47,036 nt of DNA, taken from positions 104,834-151,869 of the IMG/VR virus record IMGVR_UViG_3300007609_001205. The stretch is one strand, 5' to 3'. Both the position numbers and the translations under genes were made by a program. This document shows positions 1-8,553 of this stretch, in pieces. A model generated the notes under the pieces. The model worked only from the letters and a program-made list of their open reading frames with translations. It did no database searches and was not told the DNA's origin. Each line of letters opens with the position of its first letter. Position 1 is the stretch's first letter. The DNA comes from a virus.

Positions 1-108
1 ATAACATATAAAGATAGGGGTGAGGTAGAGATATTCATAGAAACATCTAAAAGATTGCCCAATTATGGGTATATCCAAAGAGACAAAAAACTAAACGATC
101 TATTATGA
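1..108 (+). CDS. 3' end of an unknown gene (partial)
   Basis: An open frame runs in from the left edge for 35 codons and stops at TGA 106-108. Its stop overlaps the ATG of the next gene (ATGA arrangement), which suggests the two are co-translated. The fragment is charged and has no recognisable motif. Confidence 0.6.
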   Translation: MTYKDRGEVEIFIETSKRLPNYGYIQRDKKLNDLL

Positions 109-419
109 ACTACGACAAACGATATGTTGATATATTTTTGGCGGAAAAGCCAGAGATATACCGTACTGACTTCGAAAGAACTGCAGAAGGATTCTTAAAT
201 ATGGATGTAGATATAATACAAGAAATTTATAAAAACAAATTAAAATTTTCAGAAAGAGTCATTGGAATTTATAAATGGGGAAATATATATAATATCATTT
301 CAGTCAAAACATTTTTCCATGAAAAGGGAAGACAAACATTCACATCAAGAACTACCGACAAAGACAAATTCATACAATTGTATAGAAAGAAGGTTTTTGA
401 GAAATTACTGGATGAGTAA
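105..419 (+). CDS. hypothetical protein, 104 aa
   Basis: I do not recognise this protein. It is small, mixed-charge, with many aromatic residues and no signal peptide or membrane segment. It starts at an ATG that overlaps the stop of the preceding frame. Its stop lies directly against the stop of the convergent gene at 420-1283. Confidence 0.7.
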   Translation: MNYDKRYVDIFLAEKPEIYRTDFERTAEGFLNMDVDIIQEIYKNKLKFSERVIGIYKWGNIYNIISVKTFFHEKGRQTFTSRTTDKDKFIQLYRKKVFEKLLDE

Positions 420-1283
420 TTATTTCCTACTTTCTATATAACCTTTTATAATATTAATATGTTCAGTACTGAACATTCCCGGATTAACAATATCCAAAAA
501 ATCAAACATTCGTTCTTTGTTAAGGATAGGAGTATTACCTTTAACATATTCTCTATCCTCGGTTGGGTAAGATTCAATTTCACGGAAATACTCTCTAAAT
601 TTACCATAACGGAAACTAGGTATATGAAATGAAACACACCCATCCATAAGTTCAGAATTTTTTGTTTTTGTATAAACCAATAAATAAGGCATTCCATCAA
701 TATCATGTCTGAACAATTTATCAATATAATCTTCCCTTGCAAAAAATCCAATTACCCAATCCTTCACTTTATAACAAAGAGACTTCTGCTTTTTACTCAC
801 TTCCCCTTTGGCTTTTGCGAACTTGTTACAATCCCTTGCTGACAACCCGACAACATCCAGAAAATCCACCCACTTTCTAATGTTATATTTATCCATGAAT
901 TCAAAATATTTATGATAAACTTTTGAGAAACGATCACATAAGCCATATTTTAATACAAAGAAATAACTTGCACTTGTCCAATTTTCGGTCTTTTTACTCA
1001 ATCGCCATTCACTTCTCCGCCACCCAATAATATTATCGATCTCACTAACGTATTTTTCTACAAGGTTTTCCATATCATAGTCAATTCTATCATCTCTTCC
1101 ATCCTTAACAACAGTAACCTTTAGACGTAAATCTTTACATAAACATTTCTTAATAGAATATCCACTATTTTCAAATATATCCTTCAGACCTTTAAACTCA
1201 GTATCCAACAAATCCATATCCCTTAACTTATAATTAGGATGGCTTGTGTGTTTTTCAAAAGTGTGCAAGTGTCTAAATTCCAT
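420..1283 (-). CDS. hypothetical protein, 287 aa
   Basis: An unrecognised soluble protein, rich in Lys, Tyr, Phe and Asp. Its N-terminus (MEFRHLHTFEKH) is weakly like the basic-aromatic leader peptides of several other proteins here. An AATATATA box lies 8 nt upstream of the start on the minus strand (1292-1301), so it probably has its own promoter. It points the same way as the primase gene upstream, 18 bp away. Confidence 0.7.
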   Translation of the reverse strand: MEFRHLHTFEKHTSHPNYKLRDMDLLDTEFKGLKDIFENSGYSIKKCLCKDLRLKVTVVKDGRDDRIDYDMENLVEKYVSEIDNIIGWRRSEWRLSKKTENWTSASYFFVLKYGLCDRFSKVYHKYFEFMDKYNIRKWVDFLDVVGLSARDCNKFAKAKGEVSKKQKSLCYKVKDWVIGFFAREDYIDKLFRHDIDGMPYLLVYTKTKNSELMDGCVSFHIPSFRYGKFREYFREIESYPTEDREYVKGNTPILNKERMFDFLDIVNPGMFSTEHINIIKGYIESRK

Positions 1284-1291
1284 CTATTTAT

Positions 1292-1301
1292 TATATATTA
1301 A
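1292..1301 (-). promoter_or_regulatory. AATATATA box upstream of 1283(-)
   Basis: Reads TTAATATATA on the minus strand, 8 nt before the ATG. One of the repeated boxes proposed here as a phage late-type promoter. Confidence 0.5.
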
Positions 1302-2498
1302 TCAATCCAGATCATTTTCACGGAACTTCCTATTATAATCAACTTTATTCATTTGATCTTTAGGAATCCATTTATATTTAGGAATCCATTTACGGTCATA
1401 TATGTCATTTGAGAAATAATTATACATTTCCAATTTACTATAAGGTAAAGGTACCAATTCTGCTAACTTATTCAAATCTTTAACACTTGAAATACGATAA
1501 AGAAGTTTATGTGGGTCGGTTGCTTTTTTCTTTTCGACTATATCATTGAACAATTTACGCCAAAGGAAAACCGGTTTCCCATCATTCAATTTCTCTAAAG
1601 TTTTCTTATTACCAACCTTATCATTATCATAAAAATATTGAAGGTCGATGTCATTGGTTTCGAGAAATTTAAGGTCAGTATTAACACCTACTACTCCAAT
1701 TGAATTTGGCCAGAACAATGAGTCAAGATATCCCTCGAAAAGAGTTATAGTGGAAGAAAAATTGACATTTAAAACATTAAAGAAATAACTGAGTTTGTTA
1801 TACACCACCATTTGGTGATCATCTATTTCAAATTCCGGATTTACCCATTCATATAATGATTCATAATTGTATATTACGAAAAACCTTCGCCTTCCTTTCC
1901 TCAAATTACGAACCTGAATACCAAGTACTTTATTTTCTTTACGATTCAGAAGAACTATAACATGTTCAAAACCCTCATCACCTTTATGGAACTTTGCCTG
2001 ATAGATATTCTCGTGTTTATCCTCAGGAATACCACGACCAATAAGATACTTATATATCCCACCATTTTTGACTATTGGTTTAAGGTCATATATAGGGCTT
2101 ACCTTCTTAACATTACATGCTTCTATAAGGTCATCCATCTCTATAAGGTCATCAAATTTAGTGTCTATGAAACCATCAGAATAATCGTTATATGTTATAT
2201 TGTTATTGAGATGTTCAATTATCTCTAACTTCTTATCGGGGTCAAGAACCTCATCGTAATCTTTAACGAATTTATCGAATGTGGTTTTCTTTTCACAATC
2301 TCCATTGAAACAAACATAGAACAATCTATCGAAATAGATGTTACCACGTTTTGCAAATTTGTTCTTATGTGAATCACCACAATAAGGACATGCAAAGTTT
2401 ATCCTATCATCATAAACCTTTATAACTCTTTGGGCAGGTTCAATGTGACTCTTATCGAGTATCTTCTGTGTAACTGCCTCTAAATAACCTCGATCCAT
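1302..2498 (-). CDS. DNA primase, T4 gp61-like
   Basis: Makes the RNA primers for lagging-strand synthesis, working with a replicative helicase that is not in this window. It has an N-terminal zinc-binding motif (CPYC at about 37-40, CFNGDC at about 63-68), as in the CPVCGDS/CYNC motif of T4 gp61. A TOPRIM-like core follows at about 265, with FEGYLDSLF matching the T4 segment LEGPIDSLF, then an acidic YDND. Length (398 aa) is slightly above T4 gp61 (342). I chose the Met at 2498; an in-frame ATG at 2561 would add a 21-residue hydrophobic stretch that looks like translated leader. The family call is firm, the start less so. Confidence 0.85.
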   Translation of the reverse strand: MDRGYLEAVTQKILDKSHIEPAQRVIKVYDDRINFACPYCGDSHKNKFAKRGNIYFDRLFYVCFNGDCEKKTTFDKFVKDYDEVLDPDKKLEIIEHLNNNITYNDYSDGFIDTKFDDLIEMDDLIEACNVKKVSPIYDLKPIVKNGGIYKYLIGRGIPEDKHENIYQAKFHKGDEGFEHVIVLLNRKENKVLGIQVRNLRKGRRRFFVIYNYESLYEWVNPEFEIDDHQMVVYNKLSYFFNVLNVNFSSTITLFEGYLDSLFWPNSIGVVGVNTDLKFLETNDIDLQYFYDNDKVGNKKTLEKLNDGKPVFLWRKLFNDIVEKKKATDPHKLLYRISSVKDLNKLAELVPLPYSKLEMYNYFSNDIYDRKWIPKYKWIPKDQMNKVDYNRKFRENDLD

Positions 2499-2607
2499 AC
2501 CACTTATACACAAAAAAGTGAATTGGTTTATGAAAAGGCACACCACCCAGTAAAAATTCATTTTCCGAAAAAAAAAATAGATCGATGCCCTTTTAATATA
2601 TTTTTCT

Positions 2608-2615
2608 TATATTTG
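2608..2615 (+). promoter_or_regulatory. possible Bacteroidota -7 box (TATATTTG)
   Basis: TATATTTG fits the TAnnTTTG -7 element and ends 4 nt before the ATG at 2620, so the mRNA may be leaderless. No TTG is found at the expected -33 position, so this is weaker than the promoters at 38513 and 45703. Confidence 0.4.
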
Positions 2616-2619
2616 TACC

Positions 2620-3348
2620 ATGGAATTCAAATTCGAAGATATTATTTCAGTTGGAGACTTACACGGTCATTGGGAAGTTGTTATTGAACATATTAATAGA
2701 TATGACATCAAAAACACCTTATACCTATGTGTTGGTGATTTTGGTGTGGGGACACACCTCACAAAAAATAAAGAATTTCTTTTGAAATTGAATGATACAT
2801 TAAAATCAAGCAATAACTCATTCTTCACAATCCGTGGCAACCACGATGACCCAGAATGGTTTGTTAGTGGAAAACACGATGATTTCAAGAAACAATTATC
2901 AAACATCTTATTCATTGAAGATTATTCTATATTGAATATCAATGATGAGAATTATTTATTCATTGGTGGAGCACATTCGGTTGATAGAGTTGCACGGAAT
3001 GGAAGAGGTCTTCCACATTGGGAAGATGAGGTTGTTAGATTTGATTATGATTTCTGTGAAACAGTATCCAATATCGATAGGATGTTCTGCCATACCTCGC
3101 CTATGTTCTGTCCACCAATTGGCCCACATTCTGGATTTATTATGGATAATGCCGAGTCAGACCCTAGTTTATTACAGGACATTTACAATGAAAGAACACA
3201 AATGACTAAGATTGTTGATGATATTATGGCTAATAATAAATTGAAAACGTTCCATTATGGACATTTTCATAAGCCAAGTAAAATCACACACAATGGCTGT
3301 GAATTCATATGTTTGGATATCAATGAATTCTCGATGATCAACTATTAA
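2620..3348 (+). CDS. calcineurin-like metallophosphoesterase
   Basis: A di-metal phosphatase or phosphodiesterase; the substrate cannot be told from sequence. The metal-binding blocks come in the usual order: GDLHGH near residue 12, GDFG near 40, RGNHDD near 70, then a CHTSP block and GHFHKP near 220. At 242 aa it is a single-domain enzyme. A second, unrelated member of the fold lies at 17421-18038(-). It diverges from the primase across a 120-bp gap and is followed by a small unknown gene. Confidence 0.85.
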   Translation: MEFKFEDIISVGDLHGHWEVVIEHINRYDIKNTLYLCVGDFGVGTHLTKNKEFLLKLNDTLKSSNNSFFTIRGNHDDPEWFVSGKHDDFKKQLSNILFIEDYSILNINDENYLFIGGAHSVDRVARNGRGLPHWEDEVVRFDYDFCETVSNIDRMFCHTSPMFCPPIGPHSGFIMDNAESDPSLLQDIYNERTQMTKIVDDIMANNKLKTFHYGHFHKPSKITHNGCEFICLDINEFSMINY

Positions 3349-3369
3349 AAACATACAAATTCAGAAATC

Positions 3370-3606
3370 ATGAAAGTTTATTCTAAAATTTATTTAGTGT
3401 CAGACCCATTTGGGACAAAAGAGTATGCTACTTGTCAAGAAAGTAGTGATATCATACAGATCAATAGCCTAAAAAATAGTTTAGGCGAAAACAAATTCTT
3501 TGAATCAGATGCATACCATCTTGAAGATTGGTGTATTGAAAATGGTTTTGAATATAAGTGTATTAATAAGGAATATGACTTTGACGAATTGTGGAAAGAT
3601 CAATAG
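3370..3606 (+). CDS. hypothetical protein, 78 aa
   Basis: Small acidic unknown, 21 bp after the metallophosphoesterase and probably co-transcribed with it. Its stop codon overlaps the 3' end of the convergent gene at 3600-5078 by 7 bp. No motif recognised. Confidence 0.65.
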   Translation: MKVYSKIYLVSDPFGTKEYATCQESSDIIQINSLKNSLGENKFFESDAYHLEDWCIENGFEYKCINKEYDFDELWKDQ

Positions 3607-5078
3607 CTTACAATAACTTGATAAGGATATTTTCTACCATCATCTACACTTTCCTCAAACTCCTTATTGGTTTTATCCAAATGAGATTTCATTTTTACAA
3701 AATCTGATTCCTCTTTGAAACCCAATAAAAATCTACTATCTTTCTTCCATGGACCACCAAGCCTACAACTCCAAGCACGGTGACCCTCGACCATTTTACG
3801 TGCATCTATACCAGCATCTTTGAGCAAATTACCAACTGCTTCAAGTGTGTAAGAATTATCTAACCCACTATTTTCTTTTTCCAAATCTTCTTTGGTTAAA
3901 ACATCTTTCTTTGCTGATTCTACTTTGGTAGCCAAATCATCTTTTGATGATTCATTAAAATTTCCAAAATTCTTTAAATGTTCCATAATATCTTTCTTCT
4001 TTTTTTTACTCTCAATGGAGTTCTTCTTCTTTTTAACATCCTCTTCTTCTTCTAATTCTTTAGAAACCTTCGCAAGTTCTTTTGAGGATTTTTTAAGTAT
4101 CGAATTGGTAGAGTTCTCACTATCAGTGTATATATTATCTGATAATTTACCAAAATCTTTAAACCCCACTAATGAGGATTGAAGTCCCGGAGTCCCACCA
4201 ACAAAGGTATTGGCATTTGATTCTATTTTACGAACTATTTTCTTCATATCATTTGGGTCATTTGTATTCTTTATAACATATTCCTTTATATGTGTGAATT
4301 CCTCATGGTCTAAATTTTTAATAAGATCTTCCATATGTCGTACATTTCCTAGATCATCATCAGAAAATCCTATCTTTGCATATACACCTAACTCACCTGC
4401 CCACTTATTGACCTTCTGTTTAAAGTCAAGTAACGCCTTTTCCTTTTCCTTTTCGGGGTTACTTGTATCACCACCCCGTGATGGTGCAGATATACCAACC
4501 AGATCACAATGCGATATATATCGTTTAAACACCCCATTATCACTTGGCTTACCTTGTATTTTCCGAGGTATGTCTTTAATATCCTTTCCAAATTGATATT
4601 CAAATCGGATAAGGTTCATATACATTGTACTCTTTTGGTCATCAGTCAGATAATCATCTATAATGTATTCTATACCTTTGGCAATCGATTTTGGTTCATG
4701 ACCACGGGCTGTTATAATAGCAAAAAGTGATCCATTCACGAGACATTCAATGAAGTCATCCCATGATGGACCAAACTTCTCATCTTTTATTGCCGATATA
4801 ACATCCTCGAAAAAGGCATTAGAACCCCTCGGACCATTATCACGGAACTCAGAAAAAGCCTTTTCTGGATCATTATCAATGATTCTATAATCGTCATCTG
4901 ATCTAACTGAAGCAAATTCACTGGTTGAAATATCAACTGGAACCCATTCATCATCTACTAGTCTTTCCATATGGATGACTGTAGGCATATTCAGAATATT
5001 ATCATCTACATCAAAGGCATAGAATAATATATGATCACCTGACCAATTCTCATTATATGATGAGAATCTGGTTATCAC
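3600..5078 (-). CDS. HAD-like phosphatase-fold protein with long charged tail
   Basis: The N-terminal half looks like a HAD-superfamily hydrolase. DVDDN at 23-27 resembles motif I (DxDx) and ITARG near residue 120 resembles motif II, as in phage and bacterial nucleotidase-like proteins. The middle (about 300-400) is a highly charged Lys/Glu coiled-coil-like region. The C-terminal 90 residues form a second unknown domain. The N-terminus FSSYNENW resembles the capsid-targeting-like leader peptides. A start at 5078 puts it 9 bp after the gene at 5088-5375, so they likely form an operon. Catalysis is unproven. Confidence 0.55.
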   Translation of the reverse strand: MITRFSSYNENWSGDHILFYAFDVDDNILNMPTVIHMERLVDDEWVPVDISTSEFASVRSDDDYRIIDNDPEKAFSEFRDNGPRGSNAFFEDVISAIKDEKFGPSWDDFIECLVNGSLFAIITARGHEPKSIAKGIEYIIDDYLTDDQKSTMYMNLIRFEYQFGKDIKDIPRKIQGKPSDNGVFKRYISHCDLVGISAPSRGGDTSNPEKEKEKALLDFKQKVNKWAGELGVYAKIGFSDDDLGNVRHMEDLIKNLDHEEFTHIKEYVIKNTNDPNDMKKIVRKIESNANTFVGGTPGLQSSLVGFKDFGKLSDNIYTDSENSTNSILKKSSKELAKVSKELEEEEDVKKKKNSIESKKKKKDIMEHLKNFGNFNESSKDDLATKVESAKKDVLTKEDLEKENSGLDNSYTLEAVGNLLKDAGIDARKMVEGHRAWSCRLGGPWKKDSRFLLGFKEESDFVKMKSHLDKTNKEFEESVDDGRKYPYQVIVSY

Positions 5079-5087
5079 AATTACCGA

Positions 5088-5375
5088 TTATTTTCTATTC
5101 TTAACGAATTCAGAGAAAGATTCGAACTGTGCCTGAGGTACTTCATCTTCTGACTGTACTTCGTCATCTTCAAAGTCTTCTACCTCACCTTCTTCATCAC
5201 CGAATGCCTTAAGGTCTTCATCACCTTCTTCGCCATCCTCGACACCTTCACCTTCTTCCATTTCAACTGTGAATTCCTCTACAACTTCCTCATCTAGCAT
5301 TGCCATTACAGAAATTCTATCATCATCACTTGAAACAACGATTTCGTATCCTTCAATTTCTACTGTAGTTTTCAT
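5088..5375 (-). CDS. acidic hypothetical protein, 95 aa
   Basis: Very acidic: the middle third is nearly all Glu/Asp/Gly. The C-terminus carries FESFSEFVKNRK, an aromatic-acidic motif like that found at the N-terminus of many proteins here. The acidity could mean DNA mimicry or a scaffold role, but that is inference. An AATATATA box lies at 5400-5409 on the minus strand, 24 nt upstream. Confidence 0.65.
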   Translation of the reverse strand: MKTTVEIEGYEIVVSSDDDRISVMAMLDEEVVEEFTVEMEEGEGVEDGEEGDEDLKAFGDEEGEVEDFEDDEVQSEDEVPQAQFESFSEFVKNRK

Positions 5376-5399
5376 ATTTTTAAGTTATTTTTTATAGTA

Positions 5400-5409
5400 T
5401 ATATATTAA
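5400..5409 (-). promoter_or_regulatory. AATATATA box upstream of 5375(-)
   Basis: TTAATATATA on the minus strand, 24 nt before the ATG. The spacing implies a short untranslated leader. Confidence 0.45.
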
Positions 5410-5469
5410 CATTAAATACCTAAAAATATACATTTAAACATTTTCAATTAAAATCAATAAAAAATACGT

Positions 5470-6087
5470 ATGGAATCAAATAAGTCTTATAAATCAATAT
5501 CCAATATTATACACGACCGTAGCAGTATAATGGGTATAGATAATAACCAAGTGGATATATTTCACCATTTACTATCACAAAGGATACTTATTATAAGTGG
5601 TAAAATAGACACATATATATGTGAATTCACAAAGGCTTCATTGTTATACCTTTCTTCGGAAAGTGATGAAGATATAACCTTATACATAAATTCACCAGGT
5701 GGTTCTGTTTATGATGGGCTTGGACTACTTGATGTTATGGAATATGTAAAACCTGATATTGTAACTATTAATACCGGGCTTTGTGCATCTATGGGTGCAA
5801 TTATACTATGTTCTGGTACAAAGGGCAAAAGAAAGGCATTAAAACGAAGCAGAACAATGATTCACCAACCGATTGGTGGTGGTTGGATGCAGCAAGCATC
5901 TGATATGGTAATTGAGGCACAGGAAATTAATGATTTGAAAAAAGAGCTGTATAAAATAATATCCACAAACACCAACCAAGATTATGAAAAAGTTGAGCAA
6001 GACTCTGACCGAGATTATTGGATGAATGCAAAAGATGCACTGAAATACGGAATGATAGATGAGATTCTGACAACTGCAAAATCTTGA
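5470..6087 (+). CDS. clpP: ClpP-like serine protease
   Basis: ATP-dependent protease proteolytic subunit, 205 aa, the normal length. Ser107 sits in the ASMGA nucleophile motif and His132 in MIHQP; the catalytic Asp falls in DSDRDYWM at about 178-182. The C-terminal part (KKELYKII then DSDRDYWM and YGMIDEIL) is very like bacteroidotal host ClpP, which suggests acquisition from a host. No ClpX/ClpA partner is visible here. It may redirect host Clp chaperones or act in virion maturation; neither can be shown. A strong terminator follows at 6144. Confidence 0.88.
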   Translation: MESNKSYKSISNIIHDRSSIMGIDNNQVDIFHHLLSQRILIISGKIDTYICEFTKASLLYLSSESDEDITLYINSPGGSVYDGLGLLDVMEYVKPDIVTINTGLCASMGAIILCSGTKGKRKALKRSRTMIHQPIGGGWMQQASDMVIEAQEINDLKKELYKIISTNTNQDYEKVEQDSDRDYWMNAKDALKYGMIDEILTTAKS

Positions 6088-6143
6088 CCAAACCGACCAT
6101 CCAAACAAACCATTTATTGATTACTATGAACTACATAAAAAGC

Positions 6144-6179
6144 GAAACCACCAAGTAGCGACACATGGTGGTTTCTTTA
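6144..6179 (+). terminator. Rho-independent terminator after clpP
   Basis: Ten-bp stem GAAACCACCA (6144-6153) / TGGTGGTTTC (6166-6175) with a 12-nt loop and a short T-rich tail. Confidence 0.75.
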
Positions 6180-6193
6180 TAGTCGTAACTATA

Positions 6194-6228
6194 AACCGGT
6201 CCTAAATGAGATTTCACATCTCCCGGTT
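6194..6228 (-). terminator. possible terminator at the end of 6227(-)
   Basis: AACCGG/CCGGTT arms flank a smaller inner hairpin and include the stop codon of the minus-strand gene. The minus-strand T tract is weak; on the plus strand the stem is followed by six T, so it could also act as a second terminator for clpP. Confidence 0.35.
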
Positions 6229-6577
6229 ATTTTTTCTTAGGTTCTTTCCTTTTAGAAGTTGTTTTCTTAGCAGGTGCCTTTTTCTTAGCAGGTGCTTTCC
6301 TTTTAGAAGTTGCCTTCTTAGCAGGTGCTTTCCTCTTAGCAGGTGCTTTCCTCTTAGCAGGTGCTTTCCTCTTAGCAGGTGCTTTCCTTTTTGATTTATC
6401 TTCAACAACAGGTTCAGCAACCTTTGTTTTACTCTCCTCTTTAACGGGTTTCTCTTCTACTTCACCAACAGACTCAAACACTGGTACATCATCATTAGAA
6501 GAATCTTTAAAAATCCAACCAAAGAGAGATTTAAGGATTGACCACACACCCTTTACAATTTTCTTTAAATAATTCAT
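6227..6577 (-). CDS. histone H1-like Lys/Ala/Pro-rich protein
   Basis: 116 aa in three parts: an amphipathic N-terminal helix (about 1-25, Lys plus Trp/Leu/Ile/Phe), an acidic linker (about 26-60), and a basic tail built from KRKAPA repeats ending in KKK. Such tails occur in histone H1 and in bacterial Hc1-type proteins and bind DNA by charge. No globular DNA-binding domain is present; a separate Hc1-type domain is encoded at 16193-16408. Possible roles are DNA condensation in the head or on the ejected genome. The first helix could contact membrane or a protein partner. Confidence 0.75.
   Translation of the reverse strand: MNYLKKIVKGVWSILKSLFGWIFKDSSNDDVPVFESVGEVEEKPVKEESKTKVAEPVVEDKSKRKAPAKRKAPAKRKAPAKRKAPAKKATSKRKAPAKKKAPAKKTTSKRKEPKKK
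6317..6388. repeat. four perfect 18-bp tandem repeats
   Basis: Unit cttagcaggtgctttcct repeated four times without a change, with degenerate copies to the left. Each unit encodes six residues (KRKAPA register) of the basic tail, so copy number can change without a frameshift. Confidence 0.9.
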
Positions 6578-6683
6578 TACACGTGTATTTATTTTTAGAT
6601 ATATATAAAAAACAACACTCCCTATAACAACTTGATTTTCAATTATTTAAAACAATCATTTTAATAAAAAATATAAGTAATGT

Positions 6684-8309
6684 ATGAAGTTTAAATATGA
6701 CAAAGAGAAGGAAGAACTTGTAGTTACAGATGCATCGAGAATCGAGTACCACCAATTGAAAGTGTGGTTATCAAGACATGTAAAGGGGTATAAATTCATG
6801 CCAGCTTTTAAAATGGGTATATGGAATGGGCAACAAACATATTTTAAAGACGGTCGAATCAACTTAGGCCTTTGGAAAGAATGTGTCAAAGCAGCTAGGG
6901 AAATTGGCTCATCTTTCCAACTTGAAAACAAGGAAGATTTCCCATTGAACCGTGAAGTCACACAAGAATCTGTTAAAGAATTCTGTGAGAAATTTTTCAA
7001 AAATCACAAAGTGAAGGATAAATCCGGTAAATGGGTTTCGTTTATGCCGTATGACCATCAGATTGAAACTGCATTTAAAATATTAAAGAATAGATATTGC
7101 ATGGCAGAAGTTGCTACATCAGGTGGTAAATCACTTATCATATCGATTGTTATGTTTTATACACTAAAGAATTTAAACCCAGATGCTAAATTCCTTATGA
7201 TAGTACCATCAATAACATTAGTTACCCAATTTTATGATAACTTATTGGAATATAACTATGGTGAAAATTCACTTGCACAATTAAGGAGTGATAAGTTAGA
7301 ATCATTACTAAGAGACGAAGATTATTATGGACCATGTAACCTTAGAATAGAAGAAGTTATGTCTGACAAACCAAGAAAGCATTCAGGTGTACAAGATGCT
7401 AATGTGTATATAGGAACATATCAGTCACTGGAAAAATGGCCAAAGAAATTCTTTCAACAATTCCACACCATATCTTGTGATGAGGCACATGGTGCAAAAG
7501 CCAAAACAACTCTCACAATACTCAAAAAAACATTTGGTCATGCATATTCACGATTTGGTGTTTCTGGAACATTTCCACCAGAAGACTCGTGTGAAATATT
7601 AACCATACAATCGGTGCTTGGTCCACTTATAACAGAAGTTTCTGCCAAACAACTAAAAGACAAGGGCATAATAACCCCAATGAAAATAAAGGCACTTATA
7701 ATGAACCACAATGATCCTGCCTTTGCAAGACAAATGGATGAAATAAAACGAGGTGGGTTGGGTAAAGAAATATTAAACTTCGAAAAGAAATATATCCAAG
7801 AATCAGAACAAAGAAAAGAAATAATTGGGAAAATAATTGACAAGTGTGATAAAAACACACTGATCCTTTTCCACTCTATTGAACATGGGAAAGCACTTTT
7901 AGATTTTTTAAGTAAAAGATGTGGAGACAAAGAATTCTTTTATATAGATGGTGAAGTCAAGAACAAAAAAAGGGAAGAAATCAAAAACAAAATGGAAGAA
8001 ACCGGTGGTAAAGTCAAGATACTTATTGCATCATTCGGGACATTATCTACAGGAGTTTCGATAAAGGCCATATTCAATGTAATATTTGCAGACTCATTCA
8101 AATCAGAACAAATAATAATTCAGTCTATTGGTAGGGCACTTAGATTACACAAGGACAAATCGACTGCATATATTTTTGATCTCGTAGATGTTTTTACAGA
8201 AAACAATCCCAAAAATATACTTTATAGACATTTTCTGGAACGTAAGAAATTTTACTTCAAAAGGGAATACCCATATTCAACCAAAACAATAATGTTACAA
8301 AACAAATAA
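6684..8309 (+). CDS. uvsW: UvsW-like SF2 DNA helicase
   Basis: Superfamily 2 helicase for branched DNA (fork regression, R-loop removal, recombination-dependent replication). The N-terminal region (about 20-65, with YKFMP and GIWNGQ) matches the T4 UvsW accessory domain. Walker A is TSGGKS at 145-151 and motif II is DEAH near 267; SGT (motif III), a FHSIEHGKAL block (motif IV), ASFGTLSTGVS (motif V) and QSIGRALRLHK (motif VI) follow. At 541 aa it is slightly longer than T4 UvsW. The next gene starts 10 bp downstream. Confidence 0.92.
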   Translation: MKFKYDKEKEELVVTDASRIEYHQLKVWLSRHVKGYKFMPAFKMGIWNGQQTYFKDGRINLGLWKECVKAAREIGSSFQLENKEDFPLNREVTQESVKEFCEKFFKNHKVKDKSGKWVSFMPYDHQIETAFKILKNRYCMAEVATSGGKSLIISIVMFYTLKNLNPDAKFLMIVPSITLVTQFYDNLLEYNYGENSLAQLRSDKLESLLRDEDYYGPCNLRIEEVMSDKPRKHSGVQDANVYIGTYQSLEKWPKKFFQQFHTISCDEAHGAKAKTTLTILKKTFGHAYSRFGVSGTFPPEDSCEILTIQSVLGPLITEVSAKQLKDKGIITPMKIKALIMNHNDPAFARQMDEIKRGGLGKEILNFEKKYIQESEQRKEIIGKIIDKCDKNTLILFHSIEHGKALLDFLSKRCGDKEFFYIDGEVKNKKREEIKNKMEETGGKVKILIASFGTLSTGVSIKAIFNVIFADSFKSEQIIIQSIGRALRLHKDKSTAYIFDLVDVFTENNPKNILYRHFLERKKFYFKREYPYSTKTIMLQNK

Positions 8310-8319
8310 AAGAACAATT

Positions 8320-8553
8320 ATGAAACACTTAAATAAATACAACGAATCTTCCTTTGAAGAATTTAAAAAACTTTATAAGAAATCTGAATACAGAAAAGCA
8401 GCAAATATATTGTTATCTGGGTGGGGCAATGATAGAACACCAATTGATAAAAAAGAGGTAGATAGAATAAATGATTATATTGAAAAAACACCAAAAACCA
8501 AACAAGCAGAATATACCAAAGTGTTCAATGGTATGACCGGTACATTCTCTTAA
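8320..8553 (+). CDS. hypothetical protein with capsid-targeting-like N-terminus
   Basis: 77 aa, 10 bp after uvsW. It begins MKHLNKYNESS, close to the T4 internal-protein leader MKTYQEFIAEA in size and pattern; the rest is helical and basic. If the leader works as in T4, the protein would be packaged in the head and cut after the Glu. Its stop overlaps the convergent spike gene by 4 bp. Confidence 0.65.
   Translation: MKHLNKYNESSFEEFKKLYKKSEYRKAANILLSGWGNDRTPIDKKEVDRINDYIEKTPKTKQAEYTKVFNGMTGTFS

Noticed and set aside
4388-4603. Open frames in other registers inside the HAD-like gene
   Set aside because: They lack start context and function signs and are shadows of the longer gene.
6317-6388. 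Short tandem repeats as a CRISPR array
   Set aside because: The repeats are contiguous, without spacers, and in frame with a protein repeat.
6206-6394. Plus-strand Cys/Phe/Arg-rich frame of 62 codons
   Set aside because: It is the reverse reading of the Lys/Ala/Pro repeat gene.
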